The position numbers and the translations under genes are program-made. From positions 1 to 18,209 of the forward strand of contig JABDKS010000490.1 of assembly GCA_013002105.1 (NCBI GenBank): DNA of 18,209 bases, written 5' to 3'. The notes under the pieces are model-generated. The model was not told where the DNA came from, made no database searches, and worked only from the letters and a program-made list of their open reading frames with translations. Origin of the DNA: Pirellulaceae bacterium (GTDB lineage Bacteria > Planctomycetota > Planctomycetia > Pirellulales > Pirellulaceae). Numbering within the stretch: position 1 is the first letter of the stretch; each line of letters begins with the position of its first letter. Shown piece after piece: positions 1 through 7,750 of this stretch.

Positions 1-1045
1 GTTCCTCGTCGATTCGGGCACCCAAGAATTCGAGTCGTTGGCCGACGCGGTGGCGGACGACCGCACTGTTTTGTCCGATGCCGGCGGTGAAAACGATCGC
101 GTCGACGCCTCCCATCACCGCCGCATACGCGCCGATATACTTTCGCAGTCGGTGGCAAAAAACTTGAATCGCCAATTGGCAGCGTTCGTCGCCTTGCTCT
201 GCATTGAGTTCAATATCGCGTAGATCGCGTCCGTGACCCGACAGGCCGGCCAACCCGGATTGACGGTTCAGCAGGTCGTCCAGTTGCCCTGCATCCATCG
301 ACTCGTTGCGTGCCAAATACAGGACGACACCCGGGTCGATGTCACCCGATCGACTTCCCATCACCAAACCTTCCAGCGGCGTCAGACCCATACTGGTCTC
401 GACGCTGCGACCGTATTCAACGGCGCAGACACTGCAGCCACCACCCAGATGGCACGTGATCAAACGCAAATGTCGAATGTCGTCGCCCAAAAAATCGGCT
501 GCCGATTGAGCGACGTACCGGTGGCTGGTGCCGTGAAACCCGTAGCGACGTAAACGGTGTTTGCTCGCCAATTCCACCGGTATCGCATAGGTATGTGCGC
601 GGCGCGAAATCGTGCTGTGAAATGCGGTGTCAAAGATCGCGACGTGTGGTACGTTGCCGATCAACTGCCGGGCAGATTCAATCCCGCTGATATTTGCCGG
701 ATTATGTAGCGGTGCAAGCGGAATCGTCTGCTTTAATGATTCAATCACTGAGTCATCGATTAAGGTCGGTCGCGTAAATTCGCTGCCGCCGTGTACGACG
801 CGATGGCCGACGCTGGAAATCTGGTCGCTAGCGGGCATCTTTTGCAGCAGCAACGGCAAACATCCGGCGATCGCTTCGGCGTGAGTGCGTCCACAAGCAG
901 TCCATTGGCCGTCGTCGATTCGAAAACGGCTTTGGTCGCTGTCAAGTCGTTCCACCGCTAGGTGGACAATTTGTTTTCCACTTGCGATGTCGACCGCGGA
1001 TGCTTTGACCGATGTGCTACCGCTGTTGATCACCAGTGTGGACAT
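1..1045 (-). CDS. ackA: Acetate kinase, 3'-truncated by the window edge
   Basis: Acetate kinase interconverts acetate + ATP and acetyl phosphate + ADP in the cytoplasm. It is usually paired with phosphotransacetylase or phosphoketolase. The frame is open from the ATG at 1045 to the left edge, giving 348 residues of a family that is usually about 400. Conserved residues line up with the Methanosarcina thermophila enzyme at a constant offset of 9: N7 in the NSGSTSVK phosphate loop, R82 in GHRVVHGG, H114 in APLHNP, D139 in IFDTAFH, H171 in YGFHGTSH and R232 in GSRSGDIDP. HLGGGCS is at 199-205 and TAGIGQNS at 320-327; the usual form of the latter is GENS. The C-terminal glutamate that closes the active site lies outside the window. 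No strong Shine-Dalgarno is visible. The next gene in its direction is outside the window, so any phosphoketolase or pta partner cannot be seen. Confidence 0.96.
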   Translation of the reverse strand, partial: MSTLVINSGSTSVKASAVDIASGKQIVHLAVERLDSDQSRFRIDDGQWTACGRTHAEAIAGCLPLLLQKMPASDQISSVGHRVVHGGSEFTRPTLIDDSVIESLKQTIPLAPLHNPANISGIESARQLIGNVPHVAIFDTAFHSTISRRAHTYAIPVELASKHRLRRYGFHGTSHRYVAQSAADFLGDDIRHLRLITCHLGGGCSVCAVEYGRSVETSMGLTPLEGLVMGSRSGDIDPGVVLYLARNESMDAGQLDDLLNRQSGLAGLSGHGRDLRDIELNAEQGDERCQLAIQVFCHRLRKYIGAYAAVMGGVDAIVFTAGIGQNSAVVRHRVGQRLEFLGARIDEE

Positions 1046-1160
1046 GGAATACTTCGCCAAATGAAATCGAAGGATGCATAGGAAACTCGACACTTAACAT
1101 GGTGAAAGTATCGACACGCGGAGTGCAGTCGCCAGGGGGCAAGTCATTTTCTAAATTGCG

Positions 1161-1586
1161 TTAGTTTTCCGAGCCAGAGTTTTCGTCGCGATCCGCGGGG
1201 ACACTTTGCATCGGTCCCGAATGACGGCCCATTCCAAACCAGAATCCAGCAGCCGTACCAATCGCGATCATGATCAGTGTCATCGTTCTGCACTGATGCA
1301 AGTGAGTGACGAAATAGCCAAAACTGTCGTCAGCGATGAACGGTGCGAGTTGCCACTCGATGAAGATGCTCAACAGCAACGCGGCAACAGCGCAAATCAC
1401 ACCCAATGCCCGTGAGTGGATCCGTGAAAACAGCCCGCAACCGAGCCCCAGCAGTGTGCCCGGGACAGCGAGTGCGTAAAAACCTTGATCCATGGCAAAG
1501 TCAAAGACGTAATATCCGACCACGCCGCCGATGGTCATTCCGACGATCCCCAGCGCGAAATTGACGGGCCAAGTGTTTTCGCGCAT
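1161..1586 (-). CDS. Small four-helix integral membrane protein, unknown function
   Basis: I do not recognise the family. From the ATG at 1586 it is 141 residues, with four hydrophobic segments at roughly residues 9-28, 36-53, 59-78 and 98-117. The C-terminal tail is short and acidic, ending in DENSGSEN. Glycine-rich helices (GIVGMTIGGVVGYY, GTLLGLGCGLF) suggest tight helix packing. The start is uncertain. An in-frame TTG lies three codons upstream at 1595, and the frame stays open without any ATG back to a TGA at 1671-1673, so an unusual upstream start is possible. It lies 115 bp upstream of acetate kinase on the same strand and is divergent from the AAA/VWA operon. A shared promoter region with that operon is therefore likely, but a functional link is only a guess. 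Confidence 0.7.
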   Translation of the reverse strand: MRENTWPVNFALGIVGMTIGGVVGYYVFDFAMDQGFYALAVPGTLLGLGCGLFSRIHSRALGVICAVAALLLSIFIEWQLAPFIADDSFGYFVTHLHQCRTMTLIMIAIGTAAGFWFGMGRHSGPMQSVPADRDENSGSEN

Positions 1587-1786
1587 CGTGTTCAACCATC
1601 GGGGAATGTCAGCAGGTTTTTGCTGGAGCAGATTGTACCGGCGCAGGCGGGAATATTGTGCCCGTGGCCGTCAAGCGACCTGAATCTTTATGAACTGTCG
1701 GAATCTGGTCGCCCGTGTTCTTTCGCCACCGCTTGGCGCGTGCGAAAATAAAACTGCCTCCTCTACCGCTTCTCATCCACCCAGCT
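1587..1786. promoter_or_regulatory. Divergent intergenic region between membrane protein and AAA/VWA operon
   Basis: About 200 bp separate the ATG of the leftward membrane protein from the ATG of the rightward twin-AAA gene, so promoters for both directions must lie here or overlap the gene starts. I could not pick out a convincing -35/-10 pair on either strand. The DNA is not gene-free in all frames: the rightward AAA frame is open from a GTG at 1715, and the leftward frame is open to 1671. Confidence 0.35.
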
Positions 1787-3871
1787 ATGGAGCGACCAAC
1801 TTTGGCCGCAAAAGAATCGTCTTGGCCACCGGTGCCACGTTCGGAAATCCTGCCGCGTGCCCGCGATGCATTGCGCGAGCGATTTGTTTACTGCGATGAA
1901 ATCGCGGATGTGATTTCGGCTGCATTCTACGAACCGTGCAATCTGCTGCTTTGGGGACCTGGTGGTCACGGCAAGTCGGACATGGTGATGACGGCGGTGC
2001 ATGGATTGGGCATCAGCGAAAACGAAATATTTGTGCAGTCGTTTGGCGAAGGGATGAGTGAGGATCGGCTCTGGGGCGGACCCGACATGGCTTCGCTGGA
2101 TACTTGCTTGCGTTATGACACACGTCGCTCGTTTTTGTCGCCCCAGTACAAAGTCGTTGTCTTCGAAGAACTCTTTGACGCGCCCGCCCAGGCTCTCTTG
2201 CCGCTCAAGGACGTCCTGACGCGCCGGGTGTTTATGAATGGTCCCGACCCGGTCGCGATGAACGCCAAGGTTGTGATCGCGTGTACGAACAAAGACCCTC
2301 GCGAATTCTCCGAAGGCAACGATGCAGTTCAGGCGTTGATGGAACGGTTTCTGTTGCAGAAAGAGATTCGCTGGCCGGCTTACGAGAAGAAGCAATACCG
2401 CGAACTCTTTGCCAAAGTCTGTCGCGACGCCAGCATGGGCGGTAAGGAACTGCACACGCAGTTGTCAAAGGTGATTGCGGGACTGAATGAGACGAAATCG
2501 TTTGTGATGTCGCCGCGGATGGCGTTACAGGCACTCAAAGTGGTGACCAACTGCGCCCGATTGCGACCAGATAAAAAAATCACGGCCGAGTCCTTTCAAA
2601 GCATCCGGTTCGTGCAGGGCATGCAATCTTACACGGCCGACTTGCTGCGCAAAATCGAAAAGCAATTGCCGGGGGCCGAAGATTTTGCGATTCAATTGGA
2701 GGATCGAGATTTCGATGATAGCAGCGAAGGATTGCGGGCAGAGAGAACGAAAATTCCCAAGATCGTATCATCGACGCTGAATGCCAGGTTTATTCACTGT
2801 CAGGAGATCATACAAGTTCTGACCCATGCCTTCTTGCAACCCTGCAACGTGCTGTTATGGGGACCCGGCGGTCACGGCAAATCCGACATGGTGATGTCGA
2901 CCCTGAGAGCACTCGGCTACGCCGACAACGAGATTTTTCTGCAGTCGTTTGGCGAAGGGATGAGCGAAGACCGCCTATGGGGCGGTCCCAACATCGCAAA
3001 ACTCGATGAGTACCTGGAGTACGACACCGATCGTTCGTTTCTTCCGTACGAGGTAGTTGTGTTGGAGGAGATTTTGGATGCTTCGTCGCAGGCTTTGTTG
3101 CCGTTGAAAGATGTGCTGACACGTCGGCTGTTTATGAACGCGGATCAAGCCGTGCCGATGAAGTCCAAGGTGATCATCGCGTGTACAAACAAAGATCCAC
3201 GTCAATTTGCCAAGGACAGCGATGCGGTCAAAGCGTTGTTGGAAAGATTTCCCCTGCAATTGGAAGTCCGCTGGCCGTCCTACGAGCAAAAGGATTACGA
3301 GGCGCTGTTCCAAGCAAGTAACCCAGACGCCAGGGCGGATAAACGAAAGTTGAATCGGATATATGCGCATGTGTTGGCAAACTTGAATGATGATCGCGAG
3401 AACGGCTTTCAAGTGTCACCGCGAATCGCATTGGGAGGTTTGCGATTGGCCGCCAATAGCGTCGGGCGACACGGCCGAAAGAAGATGATTGTCGAGGATA
3501 TTTTGACGATTCGAAACGTGCAGGGAATGGAATCCTATAAACACGATGTCGAGTCGCTGATCCGAAAAGCGCTGCTCGAGGGAGGTGTCGAAGTCTTGCT
3601 CAGTGATATCGACGAACGTGCAGAACAGCTCAAGGGGCGGATGGACGACATCAACCTGATCTTCGAATCCGCAAAAGACTTGGATGACGAGGCACGCGGC
3701 GACGTCAACGACGAAGCAATCAACGCGATGTTGGATCTGATGAGTGGGATGGATCAGTTAAAACGCGAGCTGATCTTCATTCAGGTCAGTGATCCCAAAT
3801 TGCAGGCCTGGAAGGAACTGACCGAGAAACGGGTCGAAGAATTGTCCGCGGAAATCGAAGCGGGGACGTGA
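1787..3871 (+). CDS. Twin AAA+ ATPase (two fused MoxR-like modules)
   Basis: This 694-residue cytoplasmic ATPase has two complete MoxR/RavA-type AAA+ modules in tandem. Module 1 has Walker A GPGGHGKS at 57-64, Walker B VVVFEE ending at E127-E128, sensor 1 asparagine N168 in ACTNKDP, and an ERF arginine-finger-like motif. Module 2 has the same elements at 359-366, E427-E428 and N468. Both also carry a GEGMSEDRLWGG motif between Walker A and B. All catalytic residues are present in both halves, so both sites should bind and hydrolyse ATP. A charged helical tail follows from about residue 595. MoxR proteins are usually single modules of 300-350 residues, so the fusion is unusual. The ATG at 1787 was chosen over the GTG at 1715 because the extra 24 residues resemble no AAA N-terminus. 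The VWA gene begins 3 nt after the stop, so the two are co-expressed. By analogy with RavA-ViaA it probably remodels or activates a metal-dependent target protein. Confidence 0.93.
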   Translation: MERPTLAAKESSWPPVPRSEILPRARDALRERFVYCDEIADVISAAFYEPCNLLLWGPGGHGKSDMVMTAVHGLGISENEIFVQSFGEGMSEDRLWGGPDMASLDTCLRYDTRRSFLSPQYKVVVFEELFDAPAQALLPLKDVLTRRVFMNGPDPVAMNAKVVIACTNKDPREFSEGNDAVQALMERFLLQKEIRWPAYEKKQYRELFAKVCRDASMGGKELHTQLSKVIAGLNETKSFVMSPRMALQALKVVTNCARLRPDKKITAESFQSIRFVQGMQSYTADLLRKIEKQLPGAEDFAIQLEDRDFDDSSEGLRAERTKIPKIVSSTLNARFIHCQEIIQVLTHAFLQPCNVLLWGPGGHGKSDMVMSTLRALGYADNEIFLQSFGEGMSEDRLWGGPNIAKLDEYLEYDTDRSFLPYEVVVLEEILDASSQALLPLKDVLTRRLFMNADQAVPMKSKVIIACTNKDPRQFAKDSDAVKALLERFPLQLEVRWPSYEQKDYEALFQASNPDARADKRKLNRIYAHVLANLNDDRENGFQVSPRIALGGLRLAANSVGRHGRKKMIVEDILTIRNVQGMESYKHDVESLIRKALLEGGVEVLLSDIDERAEQLKGRMDDINLIFESAKDLDDEARGDVNDEAINAMLDLMSGMDQLKRELIFIQVSDPKLQAWKELTEKRVEELSAEIEAGT

Positions 3872-3874
3872 GCG

Positions 3875-5353
3875 ATGGAACGCATCCACATCGAACGACG
3901 CTATCGAGATTTCATCAAATATCACACGCACGTGACGCAGCCGGAAACCAGTGAAAGACGGCAGCAGATTAATACGCTGGAAGTCATCAAGAAACTGGAT
4001 TCGATCGGGATGAGCCATATTGATGTTCCGATGATTTGGGACGGTGTGCATCTGGTGGACGAAGGCAAAGTGGCCAGCAAAATCGAGATCGAACGTCGGA
4101 CGCGGATGACGTATCGATTGCGGATGTGGAAACCAACACAATTCTTGGACGACTACGTCAGATGGTCCGAGCGAGATTTTGAGTTTTACTTTGAGCTGGC
4201 CCTCTGTTTGCGAGAAGTTGATTTTGAATTGATTCATGGTCGAACGGACATCGATCGCGCGATCGCCAACATTGCCGTAATCGCGACGGCCAAGCGCTCC
4301 CTCGCTGTGGGGATTCCGGCGGAGACCATTACTCAGCAGATCAATTGGGCACTGAATGAAGTATCGGGGCTGGCGACGGATGAAATCGAGTTGCTGGAGT
4401 GTTTACCTGACGAAGAAGCGCTGAAGCCGGTCGAGAAAATCGACCATGACCAAATGGCTCAAGATCGCGGCATCTCGTCGATTCGTTTGGTCGACAATAT
4501 CGAAACACGCGGACGCATCGCGTCGCTGTTCACGGACTGCTTTGGTGGAAAACGCGAGGAGACGGAAACCAAGGAGATCAGTCCACTGTCTATTCGACGT
4601 CTGGACGTCGCGTCGCGTTTGCTGGCCGAGCCTAGCATGGAGGCGTTACTGCGCATATCTCGGATCGCAAACGAATACGTCGCTTTTCAACCGAGGTTCG
4701 AAAAGAAAATGATTCCCGCGCCCGATGGTGACCAAACGCGGATGCGGATGATGCAATCGTACTCCGAGCTGCCACGACTTGCCCCGGCAGCCTGGGCGCT
4801 CAAGGTTGCTTCGCCGAAATATTTTCGATATCGATTGGCGACCAAGAGTTTTATGGTTCGCGAAAAAATCAAACGCAGCGATAAGAAACAATTTTTTTAC
4901 GCGTTGTTGGATCGGTCGAAATCAATGCAACAGGGCGAACGGATTTATAAGTTGATGGCCATCTTGATGAATCGATTGAGAGCGGTCGGGCGCCGCGAAG
5001 CAATCTTGGGATACAGCTTTTTTGATTCTGTGGTTCACGACGAGGTAATGGTGGCGGACGTTGCGGACGCGAAAGAGGAGATTCGCAAGTTGCATCATGA
5101 GTTCTTTATGGGCGATGACACGGACATTAATCTGGCGCTGCGTGAAGGCATCAAGCGGATTCGTCGAGTCATCAGCGAAGTAGAGGCCGAGCGACCTGAG
5201 TTGATCATCGTCACCGACGGCGATCATGGAATCAACGTCACCCCCAAGGAATTGAAGGGCATCGTCCTGCACGTTTTTGTCGTAGAGCAGAAAAACGAGG
5301 ACTTGATGCTCCTTGCCGAGAAGACGGGGGGCGTGGCACTAGAGAGCTTGTGA
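3875..5353 (+). CDS. VWA-domain partner protein of the twin AAA+ ATPase (ViaA-like layout)
   Basis: This 492-residue protein has no signal peptide, so it is cytoplasmic. The N-terminal 330 residues are mostly helical and charged and I do not recognise them. The C-terminal part, from about 335, is a von Willebrand factor A domain. Its MIDAS metal site looks complete: D346-R-S348-K-S350, then T416 in GDDTDIN, then D448 in VTDGDHG. This layout, with a helical N-terminus and C-terminal VWA, matches ViaA and other MoxR-partner proteins, where the VWA domain bridges the ATPase ring and the client. It starts 3 nt after the ATPase stop codon (tga gcg atg), which indicates translational coupling and a functional pair. 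The operon ends here, with a hairpin about 60 bp downstream. The VWA assignment is firm; the client and pathway are unknown. Confidence 0.9.
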   Translation: MERIHIERRYRDFIKYHTHVTQPETSERRQQINTLEVIKKLDSIGMSHIDVPMIWDGVHLVDEGKVASKIEIERRTRMTYRLRMWKPTQFLDDYVRWSERDFEFYFELALCLREVDFELIHGRTDIDRAIANIAVIATAKRSLAVGIPAETITQQINWALNEVSGLATDEIELLECLPDEEALKPVEKIDHDQMAQDRGISSIRLVDNIETRGRIASLFTDCFGGKREETETKEISPLSIRRLDVASRLLAEPSMEALLRISRIANEYVAFQPRFEKKMIPAPDGDQTRMRMMQSYSELPRLAPAAWALKVASPKYFRYRLATKSFMVREKIKRSDKKQFFYALLDRSKSMQQGERIYKLMAILMNRLRAVGRREAILGYSFFDSVVHDEVMVADVADAKEEIRKLHHEFFMGDDTDINLALREGIKRIRRVISEVEAERPELIIVTDGDHGINVTPKELKGIVLHVFVVEQKNEDLMLLAEKTGGVALESL

Positions 5354-5412
5354 ATCCGTGCTGCGTTGCGACCAGCATGAATCGACGTCGTTGCGGTGTC
5401 GGTTTACGAAAA

Positions 5413-5437
5413 ACGCCAGCGAGTGAATCGCCGGCGT
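5413..5437. terminator. Hairpin between convergent genes, probable bidirectional terminator
   Basis: The inverted repeat acgccagcga / tcgccggcgt has a 10-bp stem with one mismatch and a 5-nt loop (gtgaa). It lies 60 bp past the VWA stop and 52 bp past the stop of the leftward repeat protein. On the minus strand it is followed by TTTTCGT, a short U tract, so termination of the leftward gene is better supported. On the plus strand the downstream sequence is only moderately T-rich. Confidence 0.5.
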
Positions 5438-5488
5438 CTGTGTTCTGCTTCGTGGAATCAAACAAAGCCTTGGTCGACCGAATCGTTG

Positions 5489-5980
5489 TCAGAACTGCCG
5501 GTAGGGGACCTGCTGCTGCGTCGACGGTGCTGGTGCTTGATTCTCCCAGGGGGCAGGCGGTCGATTAGCGTGCTGCTGATTGGGGTAGTAAAAGTCGCTG
5601 TTACCGGTCTGCGGTTGCGGCGCTTGGTACTGCTGATTGGGGTACTGTTGGTTCGGATACGATTGATTGGTGTATTGCTGATTGGTGTACTGTTGATTGG
5701 GATATTGTTGATTCGGATACTGTTGATTTTGATATTGGGTCCATGAGGCGGGCGCTGTCTGACCATCAGCGGGCTGCTGTCCGGTTTCGGGGTATTGAGT
5801 GTGACCGGGTTGTCCTTGGTCCAAATACTCGCGGCCTCGATTGATGGCTGTTTTTGCATCGCTGCGGATTTCGTCGCGGTCGATGCGGATTGTGGTTTCT
5901 CCACCATCACGATTGATCGTGAACCATCCGGCCATGAAGGCGCAACCCAGTACCAATCCAATCACAAGAATACTACGCAT
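5489..5980 (-). CDS. Membrane-anchored protein with Tyr-Pro-Asn-Gln-Gln repeats
   Basis: This 163-residue protein of unknown function starts at the ATG at 5980. Residues 4-20 form a hydrophobic segment (signal peptide or N-terminal anchor), with no clear cleavage site and no lipobox. Residues 28-60 are charged (IRIDRDEIRSDAKTAINRGREYLDQ) and probably helical. From about residue 60 the chain is low-complexity and rich in Gln, Pro, Asn and Tyr, with a five-residue unit (QYPNQ, variant QYTNQ) repeated about seven times at 83-118, and no cysteines there. Such tails are usually disordered and may sit outside the inner membrane. The gene is convergent with the AAA/VWA operon and divergent from the beta-propeller lipoprotein. 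The charged, in-frame N-terminal half and the signal-like start argue that it is a real gene, not a repeat artefact. Confidence 0.78.
   Translation of the reverse strand: MRSILVIGLVLGCAFMAGWFTINRDGGETTIRIDRDEIRSDAKTAINRGREYLDQGQPGHTQYPETGQQPADGQTAPASWTQYQNQQYPNQQYPNQQYTNQQYTNQSYPNQQYPNQQYQAPQPQTGNSDFYYPNQQHANRPPAPWENQAPAPSTQQQVPYRQF
5627..5734 (-). repeat. 15-bp tandem repeat encoding QYPNQ units
   Basis: This is a minisatellite of about seven degenerate 15-bp units. Read on the plus strand the core is roughly ttgttgattgggata/tactg. It is fully in frame with the leftward membrane-anchored protein, so copy-number changes would alter the length of the disordered tail without breaking the frame. 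Confidence 0.75.
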
Positions 5981-6237
5981 CGCGTTTTTTTCCGATAATA
6001 GTCATGTTCGTTTTTCGAGTCGCGATTGACTCGAGAGAATGTGGCGTGCCCAGCACGGTGTGGCATGAGTTGCCGCTTAGCGCGGATCGTAGTGGCAATT
6101 CGGCGCGCCGCGAAAGGTCAAGTTGCGAAAACCGTTTCGTTCTGCGCGTTGCTAGCAACCCCGTTGGTATGCTGTTTGTTAACGTGTTGTCGCTGATGTA
6201 CACGTTCATTCCCCCGCAATACCCGGACACATCCACC
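5981..6237. promoter_or_regulatory. Divergent intergenic region upstream of the beta-propeller lipoprotein
   Basis: These 257 bp separate two divergent secreted-protein genes. They contain a perfect 12-bp palindrome, gttgctagcaac, at 6148-6159, about 80 bp before the lipoprotein ATG, which could be a regulator-binding site. A short hairpin cgtgc-cca-gcacg lies near 6046. I could not assign a promoter. The rightward frame is open from 6004, but the encoded residues do not look like a leader peptide, so I treat this as non-coding. Confidence 0.35.
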
Positions 6238-7599
6238 ATGTCGCGAATCACAATCTCTTGCTTCGCTTTGACACTACTCGCGATGGGATGCGGCCGAAAA
6301 AATCCGGTCGACGAGGTATCGCTGCGAGATAGTGGAGTTGTGTTGGATGAAATGGACGTTGATCGCGATCAACTGTTGTGGAGTCAATGGCGCGGACCGA
6401 CAACCGACGGGCGGGCAGGAGATCAGCCGATACCCACAACATGGAGCGAATCAACGAATGTTCGCTGGCGATCACCGATTCCTGGTCGCGGTCATGGTTC
6501 GCCAATCGTTGTCGGTGAGACGGTCTATTTGGCAACGGCGAGCGAAGCAGATCAACAACAATCCGTTTTGGCTTATGATCGCGCAACGGGTGATGAAAAG
6601 TGGCGTAGCGTCGTTCACAAGGGAGGATTCCCATCGTCACGTTCCGTGCACGCCAAGAGTTCGCATGCCAACGGGACTTTGGCATGTGATGGCGATCGAT
6701 TGTACATCGGCTTTCTGAATTCAGATGGTATTCAGGTATCCTCACTCGACCTGGACGGTGGCATCGTGTGGCAAAAAGAGATTGGCAAGTTCGTTTCAAA
6801 ATTCGGCTATGCGCCGTCACCGATTCTGTACAAGTCATTTGTCATTGTCGCGGCCGATAACATGGGCGGTGGTTATCTCGCCGCACTCGATGGCCGCACC
6901 GGCGAAATTGCTTGGCGCGTGTCGCGTGGAAATACGAGTAGCTATTCCAGTCCGATGGTTGCCAATGTGGGAGGTCGCGACCAGTTGTTGATCAGCGGCT
7001 GCGACGCGGTGACCAGTTACGATCCGGCAACCGGCAAAGAGCTCTGGAGTACGTCCTGTATTGCCGAGGCGACTTGCGGAACAATCGTTGCCGCAGGTGA
7101 TCGTTTGTACGCAAGTGGAGGGTATCCGGACAAGGAAACCGCTTGCCTATCGGCCGAGGGCGATATCCTGTGGTCCAATCGCACCAAGGTGTACGAACCG
7201 TCGATGGTGCTATTGGGTGATCAATTGATTGCGGTCACCGACGATGGCATCGCGCATTGTTGGGCGGCCGAAGATGGCAAGTCGCTGTGGCGTGAACGGT
7301 TGGGGGGCAATTTCAGCGCGTCCCCGATCGTGTGCAACGATCATGTTTTTGTGTCGAACTTGGATGGCAAGACTTTCGTGTTCCGTAGCCAACAGGGGCG
7401 GTTTGAATCGGTTGCGGTCAATCAACTCGGCAACGATTGCTATGCCAGTCCCGCGGTCGCAGACGGGGATCTTTATCTACGCGTTGGAATAGGCTCCGGC
7501 GGCGGACGCCAAGAGCATCTGTTCTGCATTGCGTCGGACCAAAATGCGTCGGACCAGAATGCGTCGGACCGGAATCCGACCGAGAACGATTCGAAATAG
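6238..7599 (+). CDS. PQQ-type beta-propeller lipoprotein (BamB-like fold)
   Basis: This 453-residue exported lipoprotein begins MSRITISCFALTLLAMGC, a short signal peptide with a lipobox (LAMG|C19). That motif is why the ATG at 6238 is chosen over the open frame from 6004. The mature part opens with WSQWRGPTTDGRA, common in planctomycete PQQ-like proteins. It then shows repeated propeller blades ending in G-x-x-x-W motifs: GDEKW, GGIVWQKE, GEIAWRV, GKELWST, GKSLWRE. This is the pyrrolo-quinoline quinone-like repeat fold, as in BamB. No quinoprotein dehydrogenase catalytic residues can be claimed, so a binding or scaffold role on the membrane is more likely than enzyme activity. The C-terminus carries three ASDQN-like units encoded by a 15-bp repeat. 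Planctomycetes have many paralogues of this family, so the specific role is unknown. Confidence 0.88.
   Translation: MSRITISCFALTLLAMGCGRKNPVDEVSLRDSGVVLDEMDVDRDQLLWSQWRGPTTDGRAGDQPIPTTWSESTNVRWRSPIPGRGHGSPIVVGETVYLATASEADQQQSVLAYDRATGDEKWRSVVHKGGFPSSRSVHAKSSHANGTLACDGDRLYIGFLNSDGIQVSSLDLDGGIVWQKEIGKFVSKFGYAPSPILYKSFVIVAADNMGGGYLAALDGRTGEIAWRVSRGNTSSYSSPMVANVGGRDQLLISGCDAVTSYDPATGKELWSTSCIAEATCGTIVAAGDRLYASGGYPDKETACLSAEGDILWSNRTKVYEPSMVLLGDQLIAVTDDGIAHCWAAEDGKSLWRERLGGNFSASPIVCNDHVFVSNLDGKTFVFRSQQGRFESVAVNQLGNDCYASPAVADGDLYLRVGIGSGGGRQEHLFCIASDQNASDQNASDRNPTENDSK
7531..7575 (+). repeat. 15-bp tandem repeat, three copies, at the end of the lipoprotein gene
   Basis: The unit gcgtcggaccaaaat occurs three times head to tail, with copies 2 and 3 differing by one or two bases in the last third. 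It encodes ASDQN, ASDQN, ASDRN just before the stop codon. The near-identity of the copies suggests recent slippage expansion. Confidence 0.85.
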
Positions 7600-7667
7600 T
7601 ACGATTGGGGTATTTGTCGGGTCCATTGTCGATAATCGGCGAGCGTGGAATTTGTCGCTCCAACGGA

Positions 7668-7692
7668 ACGTTTGACCAGACGTGTCAAACGT
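7668..7692. terminator. Perfect 9-bp inverted repeat downstream of the lipoprotein gene
   Basis: acgtttgac and gtcaaacgt are separated by 7 nt, 69 bp past the lipoprotein stop and 59 bp before the small gene at 7751. A run of five T follows 12 nt later (7704-7708), so this may be a weak terminator. The T run is not directly adjacent, and the perfect dyad could instead be an operator for the small downstream gene. Confidence 0.4.
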
Positions 7693-7750
7693 GCCGGGTA
7701 ATGTTTTTGCAATGACAAATCCATTTTCTCGTATTCGATGAGGGCACACG

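Noticed and set aside
38..945. Short open frames on both strands across the left end
   Set aside because: They are shadows of acetate kinase, whose conserved residues account for the whole stretch on the minus strand.
1763..2455. A 230-codon minus-strand frame opposite the twin AAA gene
   Set aside because: It lies wholly antisense to a gene with intact catalytic motifs and has no recognisable domain.
5627..5734. Regular repeats considered as a CRISPR array
   Set aside because: The units are only 15 bp, contiguous without spacers, and encode a periodic peptide in frame.
6004..6237. The longer start for the beta-propeller protein at 6004
   Set aside because: The extra 78 residues hide the lipoprotein signal peptide and resemble no leader sequence.
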